From NCBI RefSeq assembly GCF_024433635.1, contig NZ_WNJZ01000003.1, positions 82,141 to 146,140 of the forward strand: a stretch of DNA of 64,000 bases. The letters are read 5' to 3'. This document shows, piece after piece, positions 54,725 to 63,778 of this stretch. Source of the stretch: Ruminococcus sp. zg-924. GTDB taxonomy: Bacteria > Bacillota > Clostridia > Oscillospirales > Acutalibacteraceae. Each line of letters begins with the position of its first letter. Position 1 is the first letter of the stretch. The translations under genes and the position numbers were made by a program. Under the pieces are notes generated by a model. That model was not told the origin of the DNA. It searched no databases and was given only the letters and a program-made list of their open reading frames with translations.

Positions 54725-55000
54725 ATGGCTGAAAAACAGGGCGGTGGCTTTATAAAAAACAGTCTTTTGTCAGGGGCGGAAAAACTTAAGCTATCCTCTG
54801 TCTACGTTGAAATGCACGGAAATACTGAGGTAATTGTCGAGGGCTGTAAGGGGATTTTGGAGTATGACAGAACTATTATACGTGTAAGCGTAGGGCGTGC
54901 CGCTATATCGGTAAAGGGCAGAGGTCTAAGCATAAAATGTTTGTCGCCCGGCAGCGTTGTAATATCAGGTGCGATAAAAGCGATAGAATATGAGGGTTAA
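54725..55000 (+). CDS. yqfC: sporulation protein YqfC
   Basis: 91 residues of the YabP/YqfC family: VYVEMHGNTEVIVEGCKGIL, RTIIRVSVGRAAISVKGRGL and a beta-rich C-terminus. Its gene is under sigma-E in Bacillus; the biochemical role is unknown. Forms the usual pair with yqfD, 83 bases downstream. Confidence 0.88.
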   Translation: MAEKQGGGFIKNSLLSGAEKLKLSSVYVEMHGNTEVIVEGCKGILEYDRTIIRVSVGRAAISVKGRGLSIKCLSPGSVVISGAIKAIEYEG

Positions 55001-55083
55001 GCAAAATTGTCAGCTTAAAGATATTGGATTGAAATTATTATAATTATTAATAAAATTGGCGACATTAAAAGGTCAGGTGAAGT

Positions 55084-56274
55084 ATGGTTATTCTAAGTAT
55101 AACACGGTTTATAAGAGGTTACGTTGAATTCAGGGCAACCGGAAGCTTTCCCGAACGCCTTATTAACCTCACCATACGGCGAGGCATCAACGTGTATGAT
55201 ACAAAGGGTTGCGACGGGGTACTGACGGGCAGAGTGCCCAAGTCACATTTTGCAAGCCTTCAAAAGCTCGGAGCACGATGCGGAGTTGACATTGAAGCGG
55301 TAAAATGCGGCGGTGTACCGTTTGTTTTCAAAAATAATATTAACCGCTGGGGACTTATTCCGGGTGCAGCAGTATTTCTGATTATATGCTCGGTTTTGTC
55401 CTCGTTCGTTTGGGTGGTAGATGTCAGCCCGACGCCGAAGGTCAGCGAGTATAAAATTCGTCAAGAGCTTGAAAAGCAGGGCCTTTACAGCGGCGCATGG
55501 AAGGGCAGTTTGTCGCCGGACAGCATTGAGAGAAACACTATGATTAATTTAGGCTCGTTTGGATGGATGTCGGTAAATGTTACGGGAGCTTATGCAAGAG
55601 TGGGCATAAGCGAAAAGTATTTGCCCGGCGATACACAGGGAGAGGAGCAAAAGCCGTGCAATATCAAGGCAAAGAAGGATGGGCAGATTGTAAAAATGGA
55701 CGTAAAAAGCGGCAGCAGTGTTGCAAAGCTTGGGGACGCCGTAACAAAGGGTGACCTATTGGTCAGCGGAGTAGTCAGCACAGAAAACGGCGGAGATTTT
55801 CTTAAACCCTCAATAGCCAACGTGTATGCGCAAACAACGCTTACAAAAACTGTGTCGCAGCCGCTTAAATACACCCAAAGCCTACCAAGCGGAAAAGAGG
55901 TAAGCCGCAGTCTGCTGGAGCTTGTCGGCTTAAAAATTCCGTTGGGGCTTGGTTATATTCCGTCCGGCGAATATGTACGCCACAGCGAGCATTTAAACTT
56001 TTATGCCTTTGACAATCAAATGCCTGTCGGAATTTACAGTGAAAACTGCACCGAATATGCAATGCAGGAAATCAGTTTAAGCGAGAGTGAAGCCGACAAG
56101 GTGTGTATGGCACAGCTTGCGCTGTATGAAGCCTTTGAGCTTTTTGATGTGAAAATAGAGGACAGGAAGCTTACGCACAAGGTAAAAGATAACGCCTATA
56201 TCCTGACGGCAGAATACACCTGCATTGAGGACATAGGCGAGGTAAGCTATATTGGTATTGACGAGGAGGATTAA
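55084..56274 (+). CDS. yqfD: sporulation protein YqfD
   Basis: 396 residues. N-terminal FIRGYVEFRATGSFPERLINL is the family hallmark, a membrane helix follows at about 95-115, and the large C-terminal part is predicted outside the membrane. Known as stage IV/YqfD sporulation family protein; mechanism unclear. Its stop codon overlaps the stop of the convergent radical SAM gene by 3-4 bases. The phoH and ybeY genes that often follow in Firmicutes are not here. Confidence 0.88.
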   Translation: MVILSITRFIRGYVEFRATGSFPERLINLTIRRGINVYDTKGCDGVLTGRVPKSHFASLQKLGARCGVDIEAVKCGGVPFVFKNNINRWGLIPGAAVFLIICSVLSSFVWVVDVSPTPKVSEYKIRQELEKQGLYSGAWKGSLSPDSIERNTMINLGSFGWMSVNVTGAYARVGISEKYLPGDTQGEEQKPCNIKAKKDGQIVKMDVKSGSSVAKLGDAVTKGDLLVSGVVSTENGGDFLKPSIANVYAQTTLTKTVSQPLKYTQSLPSGKEVSRSLLELVGLKIPLGLGYIPSGEYVRHSEHLNFYAFDNQMPVGIYSENCTEYAMQEISLSESEADKVCMAQLALYEAFELFDVKIEDRKLTHKVKDNAYILTAEYTCIEDIGEVSYIGIDEED

Positions 56275-57155
56275 ACGCCGGTTAAGTCAAAAGCAGGGAT
56301 AAACTCAGCTCCGGAGGATTCAAGCTCCTGCGCATAGCCGTCAAGTTCTGAATCAAACAGCTCATCAAGCACCTTCTGATATTCTCTTTTTGTAATTTTT
56401 CTGTTAAGCCTTTTGTGCTCCGGCGCCTTACCGCAAGGAGTATACTGCGCCATAAGGCTTACAAAGGCTCTGTTTCCGAAGTGCTCCTTGATAAGTTTTA
56501 GCGTATTGATTGAGTTTTTCGTGCCGAACGGCAAAACGAGATGTCGGATTATTGTGCCTTGCAGTATCATACCGTTATCGTCAAAGCGCAAATCTCCCGT
56601 CTGCGCAAGCATCTCATCAATTGCTTTTATTGCCGTTTCACAATAATTTTTTGCGCCTGAATATTCAAGAGCCATTTTGTCATCGGAATATTTAAAATCG
56701 GGCAGATAAACGTCAACAAGACCGCTTAAAAGGCGCAGACTCTCTGCCTTTTCGTAGCCGCCGCAGTTGAAAATAACGGGAATTTTCGGCTTGTAAAGTA
56801 AAAGACTCTCACGAATTCGGGGGATATAATGCGTGCCGTTTACAAGGTTGATGTTGTGCACTCCCATAGCCTCAAGCTCTTTGAACTTCTCGGCAAGCTG
56901 AGCACTTGTTATTTCCTTGCCAAAGCCGCCGTGTGAAATCTCGTAATTCTGGCAGAATATGCATTTCATAGCGCAGTGACTGAAAAATACAGCGCCGCTG
57001 CCTTTTTCTCCACTTATGCACGGCTCTTCACCGTAATGCGGAGCAATTCTTGCAACCTTCATCACAGTGCTTGCACCACAAAAGCCGCCGCCAATATTAT
57101 TGTCACGGTAGCCGCCACATTCTCTCGGACACAAATTGCAGCTTTCAATTATCAA
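56271..57155 (-). CDS. PflX-like radical SAM protein
   Basis: 294 residues, of the group annotated as pyruvate-formate-lyase-activating-like (PflX). The radical SAM motif is CAMKCIFCQN (CxxxCxxC) near residue 60; an extra N-terminal cysteine set CNLCPRECGG...GFCG (about 6-27) may bind a second cluster. The target is unknown and no glycyl-radical enzyme is adjacent. TTG start at 57155 is chosen because GAGGTG lies just upstream; a longer frame to 57212 has no site. Confidence 0.83.
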   Translation of the reverse strand: MIIESCNLCPRECGGYRDNNIGGGFCGASTVMKVARIAPHYGEEPCISGEKGSGAVFFSHCAMKCIFCQNYEISHGGFGKEITSAQLAEKFKELEAMGVHNINLVNGTHYIPRIRESLLLYKPKIPVIFNCGGYEKAESLRLLSGLVDVYLPDFKYSDDKMALEYSGAKNYCETAIKAIDEMLAQTGDLRFDDNGMILQGTIIRHLVLPFGTKNSINTLKLIKEHFGNRAFVSLMAQYTPCGKAPEHKRLNRKITKREYQKVLDELFDSELDGYAQELESSGAEFIPAFDLTGV

Positions 57156-57299
57156 ATAAAACACCTCAAACCACAATATAATATAAGTAAAATATAATAC
57201 AAATGGACGCAATTTTCAAGTTTCTGTTTGCGGCAAGTGATTTGTTCGTTCAAACGGTTTGTCTTAACCACTCTTCAAGCAAGAGAGCTTGACTTACTA

Positions 57300-57328
57300 T
57301 TGAAAACTATGTAAAACCATTGTATAAT
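57300..57328 (+). promoter_or_regulatory. predicted sigma-A promoter of the permuted ROK-like gene
   Basis: TTGAAA (57300-57305), 17-nt spacer, TATAAT (57323-57328), about 45 bases before the ATG. Confidence 0.75.
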
Positions 57329-57373
57329 TTATGTCAGATACACTAAATACATCTACCGAATGACGGTGATTAT

Positions 57374-58450
57374 ATGAAGAATCCTTTTATCAAAATATCA
57401 CAGTGCGGCGCTCAATTCACAGACGCCTCCTGCTCAATAAACCGTGTTCAGATAGCAAAGCTACCTGTTTACGGCGTTGAGGACAAAATTGAGGGTAAAG
57501 CTGTGTCCGAGATTTTCAGCGTAGACGTGATTACCGAGGATATAAAGAAAAACGCCGACGCCCTTGAAATTGAGCTTGACAAATTTTCGGAGCGAGGTCT
57601 TATATTTGAGTTCGTAAAAAAAATCAGCGATGGCAGTGAAGCTGCAATAAGCCTTATGAGAAAATACGGCAGACGGCTCGGTATGATTTTTCTGACCCTC
57701 AAAACAGGCTTGCCCGAAAACCAAAATGCCAGAAGCGATTGGAATCAAGGGTGCTGGGAATATTGGAAAAGCGTAAAAAGAGTTATCCTTGTCGGCGGAC
57801 TTACAAGCGGCGTTATGGGCACGATTATGAAGGCGGAGGCTCTGTCGGTGTTTGAACAAGCAGGCGTTGAGCCTTATGAATTTATTCTGTTCGACAATGC
57901 AAGCTTTGTCGGCATTATGGGCGCAGCGGCACAGATTAAGGAGAAGGATGGAACCTTTATTGTCTTTGACTTCGGTCAGACAAACCTGAAGCGGAGCATT
58001 GTTAAAAAACGCAGCGGCGAGATAGTAGAGGTTAAAATGCTTGACAGCCTGCCGTCAAAGTATATGCAGAAGATGAAAGCTGACGACTCAATCGCTCAGG
58101 AGGAGGCGCAAAAGCTTGATTTGTATCTAAGACGATGTATAGCCGATACAATAGGCTACGTAAGCCACAGCGATGAAATCAGCGGCGAGATTATTATCAG
58201 CATAGCAAACTACGTATGTGACGGCAGCTTAAACGCAGAGCGAGGCGGATATGCCAAGCTGAAAAGCATATGCGACAATTACGGCGAATACCTTGAAAAC
58301 GAGCTTTCGGGTCAGCTTCGTAAAAGGGTGAGTGTAAGGCTTATTCATGATTCAACAGCGGCAGCACTTTATTTCTGCGACTATAATGACTCGGTTTGCA
58401 TTACCATAGGTACGGCTTTTGGTATAGGTTTTCCCGAAATTCAGCCATAA
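57374..58450 (+). CDS. ROK/ASKHA-type kinase-like protein with circularly permuted motifs
   Basis: 358 residues, not a named family I recognise. Motifs match ROK sugar kinases but in permuted order. Residues ~83-110 (ISDGSEAAISLMRKYGRRLG) resemble the ROK helix before the adenosine site. RVILVGGLTSG (136-146) resembles the adenosine motif, and FDNASFVGIMGAAAQI (173-188) the ROK C-terminus. Directly after comes FIVFDFGQTNLKRSIV (195-210), the phosphate-1 motif that normally opens a ROK protein. HDSTAAALY (325-333), like the catalytic ND.NAAALG, and ITIGTAFGIG (343-352), phosphate-2, close the protein. The Asp325/326 region could be catalytic. Own promoter; ATG after GGTGAT. Kinase activity and substrate are inference. 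Confidence 0.7.
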   Translation: MKNPFIKISQCGAQFTDASCSINRVQIAKLPVYGVEDKIEGKAVSEIFSVDVITEDIKKNADALEIELDKFSERGLIFEFVKKISDGSEAAISLMRKYGRRLGMIFLTLKTGLPENQNARSDWNQGCWEYWKSVKRVILVGGLTSGVMGTIMKAEALSVFEQAGVEPYEFILFDNASFVGIMGAAAQIKEKDGTFIVFDFGQTNLKRSIVKKRSGEIVEVKMLDSLPSKYMQKMKADDSIAQEEAQKLDLYLRRCIADTIGYVSHSDEISGEIIISIANYVCDGSLNAERGGYAKLKSICDNYGEYLENELSGQLRKRVSVRLIHDSTAAALYFCDYNDSVCITIGTAFGIGFPEIQP

Positions 58451-58474
58451 ACAGTGTTTAATCGCAAAAATACC

Positions 58475-58503
58475 TTGAAAAACATATTCGGCAGTAGTAA
58501 AAT
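58475..58503 (+). promoter_or_regulatory. predicted sigma-A promoter of pduL
   Basis: TTGAAA (58475-58480), 17-nt spacer, TAAAAT (58498-58503). Confidence 0.72.
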
Positions 58504-58540
58504 ATAAGAGCAAAATTTTATCAGATTGGGGACTTAAAAA

Positions 58541-59110
58541 ATGAAAGTAATGGTAGAAACCTCTGCAAGACATCTTCACGTAACTCAGGACACTCTCGAA
58601 ACTCTTTTCGGCGAGGGTGCAACGCTTACAAACAAAAAGGACCTTTCACAGCCGGGTCAGTTTGCCTGTGTTGAAAAGGTAACGGTTGTAGGCCCTAAGG
58701 GTGAGCTTACAATGTCTATCCTCGGTCCTGTAAGAAGCGCAGATCAGGTTGAGGTAGCTTTAACAGACGCAAGAAAGCTCGGCATTGCCGCTCCTATAAG
58801 AGAGTCCGGCGACGTTGCGGGCACACCTGGCTGCAAGCTTGTAGGCCCTAAGGGTGAAAAGGAAATTGAATGCGGCGTTATTGCAGCAAAAAGGCACATT
58901 CACTTCACACCGGAAAACGCTAAGGAGTTCGGCGTTGAGGACAAGCAGATTGTAAGCGTTAAGGTTGGCACACCTGGCGGACGCAGCCTTGTTTTTGATG
59001 ATGTTGTTGTAAGAGTAAGCGAGAAGTTTGCTCCTGCTATGCACATTGATACTGATGAATCAAATGCGGCAGGACTAAGCGGCACTGTTGACGGTGAGGT
59101 TATTATCTGA
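58541..59110 (+). CDS. pduL: PduL-type phosphate acyltransferase
   Basis: 189 residues. Zinc-dependent phosphotransacylase unrelated to Pta; converts acyl-CoA to acyl phosphate. Two PduL-type repeats are visible: SARHLHVTQDTLETLFG and AAKRHIHFTPENAKEFGV, each with the metal-binding His pair, and GPVRSADQVEVALTDARKLG between. No N-terminal shell-targeting extension and no microcompartment genes nearby, so it probably serves acetate/propionate formation in the cytosol. acs, ack genes are not in the window. Confidence 0.9.
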   Translation: MKVMVETSARHLHVTQDTLETLFGEGATLTNKKDLSQPGQFACVEKVTVVGPKGELTMSILGPVRSADQVEVALTDARKLGIAAPIRESGDVAGTPGCKLVGPKGEKEIECGVIAAKRHIHFTPENAKEFGVEDKQIVSVKVGTPGGRSLVFDDVVVRVSEKFAPAMHIDTDESNAAGLSGTVDGEVII

Positions 59111-59147
59111 TTTAACGTCGGGGCATTTACTCAATTAGTATTATTTT

Positions 59148-59208
59148 TGGACTGCAGCAAATTGACTTAGTCGGGGTTTTTCTCGGCTTTTGCGGCAGTC
59201 CATTTTGC
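59148..59208 (+). terminator. hairpin between pduL and crcB, probable terminator
   Basis: TGGACTGC pairs with GCAGTCCA, then GCAAA with TTTGC after a one-base mismatch, giving a ~13-bp stem with a long loop; followed by TTTTGCTTT. Confidence 0.55.
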
Positions 59209-59238
59209 TTTACAGGAGAAACGGAGGTGCAAAAAGCT

Positions 59239-59616
59239 ATGCTTAGCTGTATTGCTGTAGGACTCGGCGGTTTTGTCGGAGCTGTGGCGAGGTATCTATT
59301 GGGGCTTATTCCGCTCGGACATTCGTCAGCCTTTCCTTTTGTTACATTGCTGATAAACCTTATCGGTTCGTTCGCTATCGGGGTGATTTCTCAGCTTGCA
59401 TTTGAAAGAGGCAGCGGTAACACCTTTCTTGTGCTGTTTTTAAAGGTAGGCGTTTGCGGCGGGTTTACAACCTTTTCTACCTTTGCGCTTGAAAGCGGAA
59501 ACCTGATTGAAAACGGCAGGGGAGCTTTGGCGGCGGTTTATATATTCTTAAGCGTTGCCCTGTGCATAGCAGGAGTTCTTTTAGGCAAAATGGTGGCTAA
59601 AAGACTTGCGGTTTAG
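59239..59616 (+). CDS. crcB: CrcB/Fluc fluoride channel subunit
   Basis: 125 residues, four membrane helices, dual-topology fluoride exporter. GGFVGAVARYLLG, the central LINLIGSFAIGV (Asn in the channel-lining N motif) and GVCGGFTTFSTFALE (phenylalanine box and Thr/Ser) are conserved. A single gene, so it is probably a homodimer. No fluoride riboswitch is recognisable upstream. Start at ATG 59239 after GGAGG. Confidence 0.92.
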   Translation: MLSCIAVGLGGFVGAVARYLLGLIPLGHSSAFPFVTLLINLIGSFAIGVISQLAFERGSGNTFLVLFLKVGVCGGFTTFSTFALESGNLIENGRGALAAVYIFLSVALCIAGVLLGKMVAKRLAV

Positions 59617-59641
59617 TATAAAAAAAGCTTAAAAATTTATG

Positions 59642-59670
59642 TTGAAAAAAGTTCGGTTTTTAGGTATAAT
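59642..59670 (+). promoter_or_regulatory. predicted sigma-A promoter of proS
   Basis: TTGAAA (59642-59647), 17-nt spacer, TATAAT (59665-59670). A short GC-rich hairpin-forming leader (about 59686-59705) follows; too short for a T-box. Confidence 0.72.
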
Positions 59671-59740
59671 TATAATACTATGTCTTAAGGCGACGCCGTT
59701 GCCTTGATCGGCGGATTTCAATAAAACAGGAGTGTTGGAA

Positions 59741-61183
59741 ATGGCAAAGAATGAAAATAAGCTCGTTAAAGAGATAACCTCAATGGACGAGGACTTTGCA
59801 AAATGGTACACCGATATTGTAAAGAAAGCGGAGCTTATTGAATACACCAGCGTAAAGGGTTGTATGGTAATAAGACCCTACGGCTATGCAATATGGGAGA
59901 ATATCCAGAGCATACTTGACAGAATGTTTAAGGAAACAGGTCACGAAAACGTATGTATGCCGATGTTCATTCCCGAAAGCTTGCTTCAGAAAGAGAAGGA
60001 TCACGTTGAAGGCTTTGCGCCTGAGGTTGCGTGGGTAACACACGGCGGCAATGAAAAGCTTGAGGACAGACTTTGTGTCCGTCCAACATCAGAAACACTT
60101 TTCTGCGAGCATTACGCAAACATTGTTCACAGCTGGCGTGATTTGCCAAAGCTTTACAACCAGTGGGTAAGCGTAGTCCGTTGGGAAAAGACAACCCGTC
60201 CGTTCCTTAGAAGCCGTGAATTCCTGTGGCAGGAGGGTCATACAATTCACGCAACAGCCGAAGAGGCTATTGAGGAAACTGAGCGTATGCTGAATGTGTA
60301 TGCAAGATTCTGTGAAGAGAGCCTTGCAATGCCTGTTGTAAAGGGAAGAAAAACAGACAGCGACAAGTTTGCAGGAGCTGAAGCTACATATGCAATAGAG
60401 GCTCTTATGCACGACGGAAAGGCTTTGCAGGCAGGTACATCGCATTATTTCGGCGACGGCTTTGCAAAGGCTTTTGACATAACCTATACAAACAAGGAAA
60501 ACAAGCTTGTAAACCCGTTCCAGACATCATGGGGCGTAACAACAAGGCTTATCGGCGCTATCATTATGACTCACGGCGACAACAACGGTCTTGTGCTTCC
60601 TCCGGCTGTTGCACCGATTCAGGCTGTAATAGTACCTATCGCTCAGCATAAGTCGGGTGTACTTGACAAAGCCAAAGAGCTTGAAGCACGTCTTTCAAAG
60701 ACAGTAAGAGTTAAAACAGACGACAGCGACAACAGCCCCGGCTGGAAGTTCTCAGAGTACGAGATGAAGGGTGTTCCCGTAAGAATAGAGATAGGACCAC
60801 GTGATATTGAAAACAACCAGTGTGTTCTTGTTACAAGGCACAACAACGAAAAAACTATTGTAAGCCTTGATAATCTTGAGCAGCAGGTAAATGATAAGCT
60901 CAAGGAGGTTCATGACGGACTTTACAAAAAGGCTCTTGAAAACAGAGAGAATAAGACCTATTCATGCACAACCCTTGATGAAATTACAAAGGCTCTTGAA
61001 GAAAACGGCGACGGATTTATTAAGGCTATGTGGTGCGGTGATGAGGAGTGCGAGGATAAGGTTAAGGAGTTTACAGGAGTCGGCTCACGCTGCATACCGT
61101 TTGAGCAGGAGCATTTAAGCGACAAGTGTGTGTGCTGCGGCAAGCCGGCAAAGCATATGGTATATTGGGGCAAGGCTTATTAA
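59741..61183 (+). CDS. proS: prolyl-tRNA synthetase, short (archaeal/eukaryal-like) type
   Basis: 480 residues. Class II enzyme charging tRNA-Pro. It lacks the ~180-residue editing insertion of the long bacterial type. Motif 2 region [21 protein letters not shown], motif 3 [13 protein letters not shown] with its Arg region, and a C-terminal zinc-binding domain ([13 protein letters not shown] ... CVCCGKPA) fit ProS type 3. Start after AGGAG. Confidence 0.95.
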   Translation: MAKNENKLVKEITSMDEDFAKWYTDIVKKAELIEYTSVKGCMVIRPYGYAIWENIQSILDRMFKETGHENVCMPMFIPESLLQKEKDHVEGFAPEVAWVTHGGNEKLEDRLCVRPTSETLFCEHYANIVHSWRDLPKLYNQWVSVVRWEKTTRPFLRSREFLWQEGHTIHATAEEAIEETERMLNVYARFCEESLAMPVVKGRKTDSDKFAGAEATYAIEALMHDGKALQAGTSHYFGDGFAKAFDITYTNKENKLVNPFQTSWGVTTRLIGAIIMTHGDNNGLVLPPAVAPIQAVIVPIAQHKSGVLDKAKELEARLSKTVRVKTDDSDNSPGWKFSEYEMKGVPVRIEIGPRDIENNQCVLVTRHNNEKTIVSLDNLEQQVNDKLKEVHDGLYKKALENRENKTYSCTTLDEITKALEENGDGFIKAMWCGDEECEDKVKEFTGVGSRCIPFEQEHLSDKCVCCGKPAKHMVYWGKAY

Positions 61184-61231
61184 TTTGCCAAAACGGTTTA
61201 TCAAAATTTATTTAAGAAAGAAGGGCTTGAA

Positions 61232-62164
61232 ATGCCTATAAAAATACCCAGCGAGCTTCCGGCATTTTCCCTTTTGGAGTCGGAGAATGTCTTTGTAATG
61301 CCGGAGGAAAGGGCAATAATGCAGGACATAAGACCGCTTAAAATTTTGATTTTAAATCTTATGCCCACAAAAATAGATACGGAAAATCAGCTTTTGCGGC
61401 TTTTGGGCAACAGTCCGCTTCAGGTTGATATTGAGCTTTTACAGACGGCAACCCATAAATCAAAAAACACGTCGCAAAGCCACCTTGAGAATTTCTACAA
61501 GACATTTAACCAGATACGTGACAACAACTATGACGGTATGATAATAACAGGTGCGCCTGTTGAAATGCTCCCGTTTGAAGATGTAGATTACTGGGAAGAG
61601 CTTTGTGAAATAATGAAGTGGAGCAAGAAGAACGTCTACTCGACCTTTCATATCTGTTGGGGAGCGCAGGCAGGGCTTTACTACCATTTTGGAATTGATA
61701 AGCACGAGCTTGGCGGCAAGATAAGCGGAATTTATACCCATTCGGTGCTTAACCCAAAGCATCCGCTGATGCGTGGCTTTGACGATTACTTCACAATGCC
61801 TCATTCACGCTACACAGGAGTTTACCGTGAGGATATAGAAAAGCATAAGGAGCTTGAAATTCTTGCAACCTCACGCTGTGCAGGAGTTTCAATTGTCTGC
61901 AACAAAAACGGAAGACAGTTTTTTGTTATGGGTCACTCAGAGTATGACCGAAACACGCTTGCAGGCGAGTATTTCCGTGACGTAAACAAGGGAATAAACC
62001 CGCCGATTCCCTTTAACTATTTCCCAAACAACGACCCATCCGAGCGACCTGTGATGACATGGAAGAGCAACGCAAACCTGCTTTTCACAAATTGGCTGAA
62101 CTACTATGTATATCAGCAGACCCCGTATCACCTTGAGGATTTAAAAGCAATGCTGTTTGAATAA
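61232..62164 (+). CDS. metA: homoserine O-acetyltransferase (MetA type)
   Basis: 310 residues. MetA-fold transferase for methionine synthesis: catalytic Cys142 (HICWGAQ), His235 and Glu237 (GHSEYD). Residue 111 is Glu (TGAPVE), the residue known from MetA studies to give acetyl-CoA preference, where succinyl enzymes have Gly. So the product is predicted to be O-acetylhomoserine. It follows proS by 48 bases with no terminator or SAM riboswitch between. Confidence 0.93.
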   Translation: MPIKIPSELPAFSLLESENVFVMPEERAIMQDIRPLKILILNLMPTKIDTENQLLRLLGNSPLQVDIELLQTATHKSKNTSQSHLENFYKTFNQIRDNNYDGMIITGAPVEMLPFEDVDYWEELCEIMKWSKKNVYSTFHICWGAQAGLYYHFGIDKHELGGKISGIYTHSVLNPKHPLMRGFDDYFTMPHSRYTGVYREDIEKHKELEILATSRCAGVSIVCNKNGRQFFVMGHSEYDRNTLAGEYFRDVNKGINPPIPFNYFPNNDPSERPVMTWKSNANLLFTNWLNYYVYQQTPYHLEDLKAMLFE

Positions 62165-62231
62165 ACAAAACCCGAACGAACAGCGCATTTGCTTTTGACA
62201 ACATAGTGATAAAGCCTAAATAAAACAAAAA

Positions 62232-62263
62232 CAGCCTGACGCAAACAAAAATACGTCAGGCTG
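62232..62263. terminator. bidirectional terminator between metA and the phosphoglycerate mutase gene
   Basis: Perfect 10-bp stem CAGCCTGACG / CGTCAGGCTG with a 12-nt loop; convergent genes, T-rich on the minus strand. Confidence 0.75.
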
Positions 62264-62276
62264 AAATTATTAAGAA

Positions 62277-63488
62277 TTATTTGCTCAAAAATCTGTTCAT
62301 AAGGGTATAACCCTCTTCAACGTAAACTCCCGTTGCCTTTGCACTTTCCTCATCAAGAACGGAAACGCCGCTTGCCTTTTCATCATTGCTGCGGTAGATA
62401 AGATAGGGGACAGGGTCGCCGCAGTGGGTGCGGATTGAAAGCGGAGTCGGGTGGTCAGGAAGAACCATAACCGCAAAGTCGCCCATCTTCTCAAGCTGTG
62501 AAACAAGCGGAGTCAGTATTTTTTCATCAATAAGCTCAATAGCTCTTATCTTGTTTTCCTGCTCGCCTCTGTGACCACATTCGTCCGGAGCCTCAATGTG
62601 TATGTATGCAAAATCGCAATCGTTTTTCAAGCACTCTAAAGCAGCTTCAAGCTTGCCGGTGAAGTTTGTGTCGATATATCCGGTTGCACCTTCAACCTCA
62701 GGAGTTTTCATTCCTGCGCAAATGCCGATGCCCTTAAGTAGGTCAACCGCAGAAATAACAGCGCCCTTTAAGCCGAACTTCTGTTCAAAGCTGTCCAAAA
62801 TCGGCTTCTGACCCTCGCCCCAAAGCCATATTGAGTTTGCGGGTCTGCGTCCGTTTGCAATTCTCTTTTTGTTTACAGGATGATCCTTTAAAAGCTCATA
62901 GCTCTTTTTCATCAGTGAATAAAGCTTGTCTGTGTATTCACCTTTTGGAATATAATCGGTTATTTTTCTGCCTGTAATATCGTGCGGAGGTGTAAGCTCA
63001 CCCGGCTTTGGCTCGCCGTTGTTCCAAACAAGGCAGTGGCGGTAGCTTACGCCTGAATAGAATTTAAACTCGTCATCGCCGAGCTTTTCCTCAATAAATT
63101 GAATTATTTCACGCGCTTCCTCGGAGGAAATATCATCAGCGCAGTAATCAACCATTGTTTTGTCCTCGTAATTGTCCTCATCACTGAGAGTTACAAGGTT
63201 ACAGCGCAGTGTAACATCGCCGTCCTTAAGGTCAATGCCAATGCTTGCCGCCTCAAGCGGAGAACGGCCTGTGTAGTATTTACGTGAATCGTAACCCATA
63301 ACAGATAGGTTTGCAACGTCACTGCCCGGCTTCATACCGTCGGCAACAGTCTTTACAAGACCAACCTCAGCCTTTGCGGCGAGTGAATTCATAGTCGGCT
63401 TTTTTGCAACAGACATAGGAGTTTTGCCAGACAAAGCGTCAACGGGATAATCCGCCATACCGTCGCAAAGTACAACAGCATATTTCAA
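62277..63488 (-). CDS. apgM: cofactor-independent phosphoglycerate mutase, archaeal type
   Basis: 403 residues, ApgM group (alkaline phosphatase superfamily). Metal and substrate motifs: VVLCDGMADYP, KKPTMNSLAAKAEVG (phospho-Ser/Thr area), HIEAPDECGHRGE and VLPDHPTPLSIRTHCGDPVP. Interconverts 3- and 2-phosphoglycerate. TTG start at 63488 preferred because AAAAGGTGA is 5-6 bases upstream; GTG at 63497 overlaps that site. Single gene by position. Confidence 0.92.
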   Translation of the reverse strand: MKYAVVLCDGMADYPVDALSGKTPMSVAKKPTMNSLAAKAEVGLVKTVADGMKPGSDVANLSVMGYDSRKYYTGRSPLEAASIGIDLKDGDVTLRCNLVTLSDEDNYEDKTMVDYCADDISSEEAREIIQFIEEKLGDDEFKFYSGVSYRHCLVWNNGEPKPGELTPPHDITGRKITDYIPKGEYTDKLYSLMKKSYELLKDHPVNKKRIANGRRPANSIWLWGEGQKPILDSFEQKFGLKGAVISAVDLLKGIGICAGMKTPEVEGATGYIDTNFTGKLEAALECLKNDCDFAYIHIEAPDECGHRGEQENKIRAIELIDEKILTPLVSQLEKMGDFAVMVLPDHPTPLSIRTHCGDPVPYLIYRSNDEKASGVSVLDEESAKATGVYVEEGYTLMNRFLSK

Positions 63489-63585
63489 AATAATCACCTT
63501 TTCATTTTTATTTCCCTACCATTATAATCCCAAGTTATAATTTTATCAAGATACTGTGGTAAAAAATACCCCCATATTAGTTAAA

Positions 63586-63699
63586 ATGAAGATTAAAAAT
63601 ACGAATTCAAAGCCTGATGAAAGCGCTGATATTGTGTTGTTGATGGGACCCTTGTATCACTTGCAAAAAGAAGCTGACCGAATGAAGATGCTTAGCTAA
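63586..63699 (+). pseudogene. relic of a SAM-dependent methyltransferase gene
   Basis: A 37-codon frame contains DIVLLMGPLYHLQKEADRMK, the post-SAM-site motif of many class I methyltransferases (xxGPLYHLxxxxDR). Nothing before or after it encodes the rest (SAM-binding GxGxG or C-terminal strands). It sits about 50 bases from the IS end, so it may be the leftover of a gene disrupted or deleted by transposition. The 290-base gap to the transposase is otherwise empty. Confidence 0.55.
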
Positions 63700-63778
63700 T
63701 TTTGAATTTGAGATAAGATTGTGTTAAAACGAGAAATAAATGTAAAAAATGTAGGTTTGTCAATGATGTGTTACAAAA

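Noticed and set aside
59111..59238. Possible fluoride riboswitch before crcB
   Set aside because: The conserved GGNGATG and pseudoknot sequences of the crcB motif are not visible; the hairpin present looks like the pduL terminator.
61184..61231. SAM riboswitch before metA
   Set aside because: Only 48 bases separate proS from metA, too short for any known SAM riboswitch.
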